Of a stretch of 64,000 bases of DNA, positions 55,805-64,000 are shown piece after piece. Source of the stretch: Spizellomyces punctatus DAOM BR117 (Eukaryota; Chytridiomycota; Chytridiomycetes; Spizellomycetales; Spizellomycetaceae); NCBI RefSeq assembly GCF_000182565.1, contig NW_015971546.1, positions 419,407 through 483,406 on the forward strand. Direction: 5' to 3'. The position numbers were made by a program, and so were the translations under genes. Position 1 is the first letter of the stretch. Every line of letters begins with the position of its first letter. The notes under the pieces are model-generated. The model did no database searches. It was given only the letters and a program-made list of their open reading frames with translations, and was not told the DNA's origin.

Positions 55805-57563
55805 CTATCTCTCCTTACCAGTTGATGGCTCGGTCCATACCGTCGGGGCGCCAGGTTGGAGTGTCAGGACGGGAGGTGCGACAACCAATGACTTGTGGTA
55901 AAACGATGGTCCCTCCGCAGCGGGCGCCACATCCAGCTGTCCAGAGCCTACCTCCAGCAGATCGTCCCACGATTTCATGGCGGGCTGGAAATTTTCGATC
56001 GCATCCACGATATGTTTGATTTCCTTGCAAGTTCCTCCGAAGCAAGTGCATTTAGGAAGTGGAAGCTGTCCAAGAGCCAATTCCTTCAATCCCAGCAGGT
56101 CCAGGTATGCAAGCTTTGAGGACATGCTGCCAGTCATGGTCCGTTTATCTGCGGCGATTTTAAATATCACACGGTGTTCTCGTGGCGATAGGAGGCGACG
56201 GTCATCCAGGTAGCCAATGATATGCTCCAGGATCTCCAGCGGTAGCGAGTGGATTGTGGTAGGGCGGGACGAGGGGGAAGAAGCAGGAGATAACTTATTG
56301 CTCAGCAGCACGCGAGCCGGGGCAAGCATTTTGACAGCCACTACGGGACGAATTCTTTTGTTTGCCTCTTCACATCCATTCGACGCAGCCAGAGTATAGT
56401 TTTGAAGCGACATGACATTGTTCTGAGGGACTCCCATACCATACTCGTAGCAGATTCCCAGTGACAGTTGTGACAAGGCGTGATTCTGTGCTGCGGCGTG
56501 CTGGAACCACCCAGCAGCCAGCGCATTGTCCGTTCGCACTCCAATTCCATCATGATAGCATCGACCGAGATTGTATTGCGCATGCGGGTGTCCGTCCTTT
56601 GCCGCCAAAAGGTAATGTTCGACAGCTCGGATTTCGTTGGGCCCACTCATCCCAAGGCCTTGTTCATAGAAGATGCCGAGAACGTTCTGTGCGTTGATGG
56701 ACCCAAACTTTGCTGCCCGTTGGTACCAGCCCAGCGCTTGCGACAAATCTTCTTCGACTGCTATTCCGCGTTCGAATAGTGTTCCAATGTTGTAAATCGC
56801 AGCTGCCTCTCGTTGTTCCGCGGCTTTGATGTACCATCGCAGTCCAAGAGTAGGATTCCGTGTACAGCCAGATCCTTCGATATATAGATTTCCCAAAACG
56901 TTTTGTGCTCCTGAATGGCCCTGATTGGCTGCCTTTTCACACCACAGAAAAGCAACTGCATCATCTTCTGGGACAGCGATGCCGTTATAGTAGCATAATG
57001 CCAGACAAAACTGCGCTGCAGCTATTCCTGCTTCTGCTGCTTCTTCCAACCAGCGAATGGCATCTTTCCCTTGTTCGGCGCATTCCTTCCTCCATCGTTC
57101 TGCTTCTGCATGGTTGATCTTGATTCCAGGTCTGCCGTGGGTCTTTAGAAATGCCAGTCGAGCCTTTGCCAAACCACATCCTCGAGAAGCAGCCATAGTA
57201 TAAAGCCTGAAGCATGCGGCGATGAGTTATTGACTGGGCGAGAAAAATTCACCACAGCTACCCCAACACTCACCTCTCAGCAAGCGTGTAGTTTTCCTTT
57301 GGGATCGTCGAAACGGGTTGAGGTCCTTCACCCATTCTGAATTCACTGAAGAATGCCACGGCTGTTTTACCCATAAGGCAGTTCTCCTCGTCCGCCAATT
57401 TGAAATACTTCAAAGCCCTTTCCTCGTTCTTTTTTTGCAATAACACTTGACTACCCAAAATCAGGGCCACAAGCCCTTTGAAAGACGGCGTACAATGACG
57501 GACTTCCGTGGTCATTGGTGTTGAATGGTGGTGCGATGGTAGTGTCGGTGATGTTGCAGACAT
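55805..57563 (-). CDS. SEL1-repeat protein with C-terminal F-box-like segment
   Basis: Two exons on the minus strand, starting MSATSPTLPSHHHSTPMTTE at 57563. After a first helical block come about six SEL1/tetratricopeptide-like repeats: AAQFCLALCYYNGIAVPEDD, AQNVLGNLYIEGSGCTRNPT, AIYNIGTLFERGIAVEEDLS, AQNVLGIFYEQGLGM, AQYNLGRCYHDGIGVRTDNA and SQLSLGICYEYGMGVPQNNV. A linker leads to IHSLPLEILEHIIGYLDD, which resembles an F-box. SEL1 repeats bind other proteins; an F-box would link it to SCF ubiquitin ligases. No signal peptide. Confidence 0.82.
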
Positions 57564-58086
57564 GGATTATCTTATTAGGTAAAAGGAGATGTTGGGATCC
57601 CCTCGCCCCGTATATAGCTCCTCAACGTCGCTATATTTCTCCCGCCTGGATACAAGAGAAGTGGAAAGTGTTCCGCGTGCGCACTTGCAAGCGTCGCCGT
57701 TTCAGACGACGAAACCGGAGTAAGAACAACGGGCCGCAAAATGCAGATTGGAAGATCAACGGCTGTCCCTAAAAATAGCTCTGGTCAGTGTCCTAAGCCG
57801 CACATGCCGCATTCAACTCAACTGATTGCATTTGATCGTGATTACTAAGCGATCAGGACTCATGACTCACGCACTGATATCAGCAGGTTCAAACGATAAA
57901 TACACCACGAGTAAGACGTATGTATTATTTATTGTTGGGTGCATATAAGCATATCCATGTTAGCTTAAAATGAGAATCATGGAGTATCTCGTGTGTATCG
58001 CAGCGCTGCTCGCATTCGGTTTGAAATCAAGCAGCGTGCTGTGAGACAGCAAGACCCCAGTTGTACTGTAGTGTAGAGGTGACAGA
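57564..58086. other. Intergenic region
   Basis: Between the SEL1 gene and the ncRNA-like locus. No supported coding frame or known RNA gene. Confidence 0.4.
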
Positions 58087-58590
58087 AACTGGCACTAGCT
58101 ACTACACCAGGGAATAAACCGGCGACAACCGGTTCAGAAAAGCTAACTACTACCAGGCCGTATACACGCAATACGTAACGGTTGGTTCTAACCGGATAAT
58201 TGCCCACCACCACACGCGGTCCCTACTAGGCCTTGATCTGGAACTCTTGATGGCATTGAAGCCAGACTCTTGCATCCAGGAGCAAATCGACTGGGCAGCG
58301 TCACAAGCCAGAGGATGTTCAGTGACAAGGCTTGGAGACTACAAAAACTGCATGTCAGAAGATGACCCGATGACAAGAAATGCAAGAAATGCCATCGATA
58401 CATACCAACCAAGCTCAACTAATGTGGCAGCATAACAGCTTTGTTGGTTCCGAGGCTGCGCTGGTTCCAGTTGGTTGTAATCGGGTGGGCGAGGTCCTCG
58501 GCACCACCATCTGCAGAACTCTCATCGCGACTCGGTCCAATCATGAGAATGCAGATGATTTGAGAGTCGAGGATGGGTAAAGAGGAAAGA
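58087..58590 (-). ncRNA. Putative structured ncRNA or dispersed repeat, copy 2
   Basis: Minus-strand counterpart of 16045-16480. In transcript order: TATA box 58621-58613; CTCGACTC..ATCTGC block about 58573-58549; GGTGCCGAGGACCTCGCCC block 58508-58481; GTGGTGGTGGGC with CCGGTT..AACCG block 58230-58172; GGCCTGGTAGTAG block near 58160; tail hairpin at 58135-58116 followed by ATTCCCTGGTGT and GCTAGTGCCA. The hairpin pairs GAACCGG with CCGGTTT where copy 1 has GAATCGG with CCGGTTC, so both sides changed while still pairing. GCTAGTGCCA at the end also matches the Fanzor terminal repeat. No long ORF. The 5' boundary is inferred from the TATA box. Confidence 0.45.
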
Positions 58591-58612
58591 GGGAAGAGAG
58601 AGCAAAGGCCCC

Positions 58613-58621
58613 CTTTTTATA
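58613..58621 (-). promoter_or_regulatory. TATA box of ncRNA-like locus, copy 2
   Basis: TATAAAAAG on the minus strand, at the same position relative to the shared blocks as in copy 1. Confidence 0.5.
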
Positions 58622-58784
58622 GACCTTTGGCATGCGCCTCACCGCAGTTTTAAAAAAAACATTACATGCATGCCACACCGTTTTTGAGCGGGGGGTGCTG
58701 ATTATGCGATATGATTAACCGGATTAATCCGGATAATAATGGGTCCTAGTGCCATTTTCAATCGCCTCCACACTATGTACAGCA

Positions 58785-58905
58785 TGTGCAGATAAAGATA
58801 GAGCATCACGTGAGTCATGTGGTGGTCCATCCATTCAATTCGGCGCCTCACATCCTTTGAACATCACATGACTCACGTGATGCTCGATCTTTATCTGCCT
58901 GCACA
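58785..58905. repeat. Near-perfect ~40-base inverted repeat
   Basis: Arms 58785-58823 and 58862-58905 pair (tgtgca..gataaagat.gagcatcacgtgagtcatgtg) with a 4-base insertion and two mismatches; spacer about 38 bases. They include CACGTGA, an E-box-like core. Fits a MITE or a hairpin; no ORF. Confidence 0.75.
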
Positions 58906-59364
58906 AGCTGTAGGAGCGACACGAGGCAAAGGACGTGCCCTCTCATAGCAACCGACCATAGCAACAAACTCTGCACACAGCGACGACGCACTGCCAAATG
59001 GGTCACACCAAGTGCACCACCCCTTCGGCGCCTGTCTGCTGGTAGTGACGGCATACGACCACGAGGACGAACGAGAAATACACAGGCTGTCGGTGATTTT
59101 GGTTGCGGTGTCAAATCCCGGTGCTAGTTGCGTCTGCCTTCTCTTCATTGCAGAGCGTTCCACCGCTTCCCTGAAGCAGACAAACGGTGATAGCGGAACG
59201 AACACTTGCTTGAAGTGCGGCAGCGCAAGACTACGCTCCTCAGCTCAGGACCTCATTCATTCTTATAACTGAAACAAAACAACACATATAACACAACCTC
59301 TTCCAAGTTACCTTTCAATCACTTTTGTCCGAAAGGACGTTTCCTTTTTTGATTCATATTCAAC
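58906..59364. promoter_or_regulatory. Region upstream of the RasGEF gene
   Basis: 5' flank and leader of the gene at 59365. Nothing else is seen. Confidence 0.35.
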
Positions 59365-62300
59365 ATGAAGGGGCCGGATCACTCCCCTTCGGTTCCCGAC
59401 ATTCTGGCGCTCTTTGACACATTTCCTGTACCTTCCCAGTTGGACCTAATTGAGCTTCTTACGAGAAAAGCAGCCGCACAGTCGCCCGCACAGCATGACG
59501 GCAAGACCATCGATGAAGCTTGGGGACGGATTTCAGGCGTGCTTGAGCAAGCCCACAGAGGCCGTGGTGGGCAAAGTATTCGGACTCGCTCGCGGACACC
59601 TCCCGCGAAAGCTGAAAAGGACGGACAAATATCGATGCGAATTCCGGATGAACTACGACCGTTTGTGGAGAATTTCAGTATCTTGCATAAGAAAGAGGCC
59701 ACCATGCTCTTTGCGGGATTGGAGGTGACCGCTGCATTGACGTCAAGGCATAATCGCCAGAGCTACCAATCTAATGAACGTGCACGATCGGATCAGCCGT
59801 TTGCACTCATTGAATCCCAACTTCTCACCATTTTGTTGCATGCCCCTGCTATCATCCTCCGTCCCCTTCCTGCAACCTCTGTCACATCTTCACCAGCATA
59901 TACTCAATACGGGCAAACCTCCTACGAGCCTCATCACCACCGTTCACCATCCCACGATAGAATAGACCACAGATCTGCGCTTGCACAAGTGTTATCTGCA
60001 TCATCTGCATTAGCGGCCCTTATCGAAGCCGTTGTCTCAACACATAATGATCGAATATTAGCTGAGTTGAATGATCAAGGCGAGCTAGAGGACTATCAGA
60101 GGATTTCGGAACAGGTTTGGGAGACAGCATCAGGCATCTTGCGCGATGTCAAAAGCTTGAAGGAGGGAGATCTCGGCAGAGATAGTTTGGAAAAGGCGAA
60201 GGTTGATTGAATAGCGGATTCCTCTGTGTCAACCATGTATACTGACATTGGTTGCATACAGGCGCTGTACGGCCGACTTATCTCAACATCGATGCAGTTT
60301 AGTCGGGCTTTGAATGCATTTGTCGATTTTGCTTGGAAGATTCTTGGAAGTGACTCTCGACGATGGCGTGTGTATTCCAGCAAATACTTCCCTGCCCAAT
60401 GGTGTGCATTTTGTAACTCGTTGTCTCATTTCCTGTAGCTTTGCGGACCGACAGCGCGATTTCCTTCCTCTCTCCAAACGATGTATCGCCGGCAGATAGA
60501 GCAACTGAAGATGTCCCACCGCCTCGCGTGCTTGGGTCGCCCCTTGCAGACAGAATATCCAAGCGACTATCATGTAAGGATGTACTGTAAGACGTTTTCC
60601 CCCTGCAATGATATTCATATGTATTCGTAGTTGGAGCACGTTTGAAACGCCGACTTGCTCAATTGACGGAGCACGCACGTCCGTCATCCATGTCTAGCGA
60701 TACATCTGATGATACTTCAGAATCATCACATCCAACAACTAGATTTAGCCGTCCGTCGGAAGCGACGGATGACTCTGGCCTCAAACCACCATCTACGCGA
60801 CCAACCAGCTTGGACGTACCCCGTCGGGGTAAGAGTGTGGATATACCTCGTCAACCGCGGACCCGTGGCACACAGTATCCTGTGGGTAGGTCGAGCCTGG
60901 ACGCATTGAGGCCAAAACTTCGATCGAGATCCAGTGGCGATATGTCGCGCAATAAATTGGAGCCTGCGCCATCGACTCTGAAAAGGTCGATATCCGCTCG
61001 TCACTCGTCTTCCTTGGATGTGCCAGTGCTGCCAGAGATCTCCTTCGGAACGGCAAAGGCTACTGAGTGGCTGAATGAAGTTTTAAGAAACGATGAGGAG
61101 GAGGTTGGTCAATATGTTTCTGTTATCAAGTTGTAGTCTTTTACTGACATATTTCTTCAGAGTGCTGGATGCCGCATATCGTCTCCGGAACACGAGCCTG
61201 AGACACGTCCTAATCACGAAATCCAAACATCGGAAGAACGTGCACCCCCGACAGTTCCCCACCAGCATCACTTTCCGCACCACCACCATTCTCGATCTCT
61301 TTCTGCATCTGCACCCATCATTCCCCCCCTTACAACACCTGCTAAGCGGCCCACTCATAGCCGAACACATTCATCATCGTCCCTTCCTTCGACAAGAGTG
61401 CAACTCCTCCAAGCCGAAGACTGGAAAGTCAGACTACCTACCGATGCTGGACAGAGTTACGAAGGAGGGCATTCAGATCGATGGTCTAGAATGATGGAGA
61501 GTGTGGTTGGGGTGGCCGAGGGAGAAACGGGGGAAAATGGCCGACAGGAATGGAAAGATGGGATGGAGAAGAAGCCAGGGCTGGCAGTAGATGTCGAGAA
61601 GATCGACGATGGAGCCGATGGAAACAACCGCTTTGAGAGGTTGGTCAGCACAACAGACAACATAGACGGCAGTGCCCAGAAGATAACGTCATTTGGGTTT
61701 TTTTTTAGTTTGAAAAAACTTGGTTTCAAAGCTGCACAACGGATTCCTACGTATGACAGCCAGGTGCGTGCGTGACGGTGCCAGTTTTCAGTTTTCGCAT
61801 CCATCCAGCAGCGGGAAATAGTAACGTCGTCTTCACAGGGCAATCGGATTGGCATACTGGACCATGGTCGGTTCCTTTCTGGCACAGGTAGGATTTCTCA
61901 TGACCCTCCTAGTCGTTATCGGAAACTGATAATTGTGATATATAGATGAAGCAGGGGACGCCAATGCGACCGAGTTCATTTCCGTGCGAGGAAACCTTCT
62001 TCATCTTAGCGAAGATGATCGAGATGTCCTCGTGATGGAGATGGTGAATGGTAAATTACAGATTGTGGCCGGAACGGTGGAAAAATTGGTGCTGAGATTA
62101 GCAGATGAGAATGGACAAGGTGATTGTTTTTCCACTTTCACCAAAGATGGTGATGATACATGAAAACACCCATAATGCTGACCCACTGCTACCAGATATG
62201 GACTTTGTTGACATGTTTATCCAGACACATCCCTTCTATCTGTCATCTCGGGATCTCTTGAGCAACCTCATCATGAGGTATTATTGCGAGGTTTCCGAGG

Positions 62301-63704
62301 ATACCAGTGCTGAAGAGCTCGAGTACTTTGCCAAGTGGCAAAGACCTATACGCACCAAGTACGTTGCAAACGTCATTGTCATGGAGAAGATGCGGTTGGT
62401 AAACTGACATTTTCAATCTGATGATAGAGTATTATCTGTTCTCGCTCGATGGGTTAAGCTGAGATTTGAAGATTTCGAAGGGGATGGCAAGCTTCGGGAA
62501 GGATTTGAGGATTTTTTGGCGGAAATCGAATCAGGAGGAGACAGCTTCCAGACTGAAGTGGAAAGAATTCGTCGTGTCGCGGCCGTTCAGGTACTTTTTA
62601 TTCTGCTTAGTTGGAAGATGCTGTATGTAACTGAGCAAGCCCCAATGTTAGGCTATGTCGATATGTGCGCGGACAAAACAAGCCCCGTTCTCGGCGCACG
62701 TTCGCATTGAACAATCCAGTTCAAATCCTTTCCCGACTCACATCTCTCAACCGCTCGCTGAGTCGTCTCCTCTGTTAATGTTTGAAGCGAAGGACGTGGC
62801 ACGATATTTAACATTGGCCGATGCACGAGCGTTTAAAAGTATCACTATGTGCGATTTTGTTGGAAAATTGAGACGAGGGTCGAGTTCCAGTGGAAGGATT
62901 GACTGGTTTGCGGGACGCGCTAATATGGTAATATCGTCTTTCCTTGGCTGTATATTATCGAAGTTGGTCTATTTTACTTATGGGATTTCTGTGTCGTTGC
63001 GTGGTTCCGAACAGATTCGAAATTGGGTTGCGCTGGAACTATGCACACTCTTTCCCCGCAAACCTCGCCGCAAGCTTCTGGAGAAGTTCATTGCTATCGC
63101 CTGGTATTGTCGTACCCAGCGCAATTTCCACACCTCCCTTTTCATCCTGTCCGGTCTTCATTCGCCTGCTGTGCAGCGCCTCAAGAAGACTTGGGATGGC
63201 CTCTCAAGTTCTACGCTTGAGAAAATGCGATCTTTGGAACGGTTGATGGACCTCAGCGGTAACATGCGCGAACTTCGACGAGCTGTGGAGGAAGAAGCAG
63301 AAGGAGGCGTTGTTCCTTTTTTACCTGTCGTTATGAAGGATGCCACCTTTGTGGTCGAAGGAAATCCAGAATTCATAGCTCCTACCACACTTCACCCCAC
63401 CGATGCATCCCAATCGTCATTGCAAGAAGATGGCAATGATGATGACCGAGCCTCGTCTGATCCGACATTAATCAATTTTGACAAATACCGTACTCTCACC
63501 CGCATCCTGGGTCGTTACATGTCCTCTGTCCGCGCGCACATGTGGATCGATCCCACAAGTCCAGCTGAGGGACTGCAGATTATAACCAACGTTGTAGAAT
63601 CTCGGCTCCGGTTTGCGGACGATGAAGGGGTTGGACGCGGAGAAGGGTATTGTATGCGATGGGCTTGGGAATGTTCCGGAAGATGTGCTGGAGAGGACGA
63701 ATGA
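59365..63704 (+). CDS. Ras guanine-nucleotide exchange factor (RasGEF)
   Basis: Large gene with about ten exons starting MKGPDHSPSVPDILALFDTF. The first exon (59365-60204) is helical with a KKEATMLFAGLEVTAAL stretch; later exons are Ser/Pro/Arg-rich (VLGSPLADRISKRLS, VGARLKRRLAQL, SLDVPRRGKSVDIPRQPRTR). The C-terminal third holds a RasGEF_N segment (NGKLQIVAGTVEKLVLRLAD, DMDFVDMFIQTHPFYLSSRD) and the catalytic Cdc25 domain (LTLADARAFKSITMCDFVGK, KFIAIAWYCRTQRNFHTSLF, ILSGLHSPAVQRLKKTWDGL, GVVPFLPVVMKDATFVVEGN, NFDKYRTLTRILGRYMS). It exchanges GDP for GTP on a Ras-like protein. The last 25 residues are uncertain: a shifted frame (AEKGIVCDGLGNVPEDVLER) is more protein-like than the frame ending at 63704. 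Confidence 0.87.
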
Positions 63705-64000
63705 TCATATTTACCCTCATTGATACTGTCACGAAGAAAAGATCCGTCAGATAGAACGTGATAGATTGTCAGCGGACGAGTTCGTAGTTATTTTTGTGTA
63801 ATGTAGATCATTGGTTTCGAATTGTTCCTTCTAGTAAAGAATACTGTAAATTACTGTCAAGAGTTGTGTGTGTTTTTTCATCGACAGCAATCTGTTGAAG
63901 TTGAAGCGCTTGAAACATTCATTACCCGGTCACGTGGCTATATCATGAAAGCGACCTGGGACCGCAACTGCCACCGTGGAGTGAAATCTGACCTCACAGA
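63705..64000. other. Downstream flank
   Basis: 3' flank of the RasGEF gene to the window edge; no supported gene. Confidence 0.4.

Overview
The window is nuclear DNA from a fungus, most likely a zoosporic chytrid near Spizellomycetales. Genes are split by short GT-AG introns of about 45-100 bases, often with an actaac-like branch site. A complete gene for the flagellar protein CFAP52 (3195-5569) sits among typical fungal genes: LCL2, an ABCG transporter, MPP10 and a CBM21 glycogen-targeting subunit. CFAP52 points to a fungus that still makes flagellated cells. The organism call is an inference; there is no rRNA or species marker here.

Layout. 1-2553 is mostly non-coding, with a 35-base inverted repeat and one small secreted cysteine-rich gene. 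2554-20310 carries ordinary host genes: LCL2 and CFAP52 head to head, a membrane amidase lacking the nucleophilic serine, an unrecognised helical protein, the PP1/glycogen-targeting protein, two unrecognised proteins, an ABM-fold protein, a transcribed repeat or ncRNA-like locus (about 16045-16480) and an ABCG transporter. 20386-32678 is a nested mobile-element block. 33127-40705 has a membrane protein, an ANKRD54-like protein, a SERF/zinc-finger protein and a DYRK kinase. 42021-45283 is a repeat-rich secreted protein broken by single-base frameshifts. 45577-57563 has ALKBH6, an F-box protein, MPP10, a 2OG oxygenase, a small ORF tightly followed by an MBL-fold hydrolase, aspartate aminotransferase and a SEL1-repeat protein. 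58087-58625 is a second copy of the ncRNA-like repeat, on the minus strand. 59365-63704 is a RasGEF.

The main discovery is a Fanzor element (eukaryotic relative of TnpB, the RNA-guided nuclease ancestor of Cas12). Its N-terminal half lies at 20464-21416 and its RuvC/zinc-finger half at 31568-32589. The whole is bounded by perfect 30-base terminal inverted repeats (20386-20415 and 32649-32678), preceded by CATA, the motif I recall as the TAM of the characterised Spizellomyces punctatus Fanzor. A Ty3/gypsy chromovirus with three LTRs has inserted into the Fanzor gene. The outer two LTRs share variants that the middle one lacks. This copy is dead: LTR insertion, shifted frame, in-frame TGA at 32134.

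The short segment between the Fanzor stop codon and its right end, where the guide (omega) RNA scaffold is expected, contains a hairpin plus an attccctggtg-like tail. The same hairpin recurs at 16432-16451 (+) and 58116-58135 (-) with compensatory base changes. Those two copies sit at the 3' ends of loci about 450-500 bases long that share a TATA box and several other conserved blocks, and they have no Fanzor ORF. They may be a guide-RNA-like or otherwise structured ncRNA family related to the Fanzor right end.
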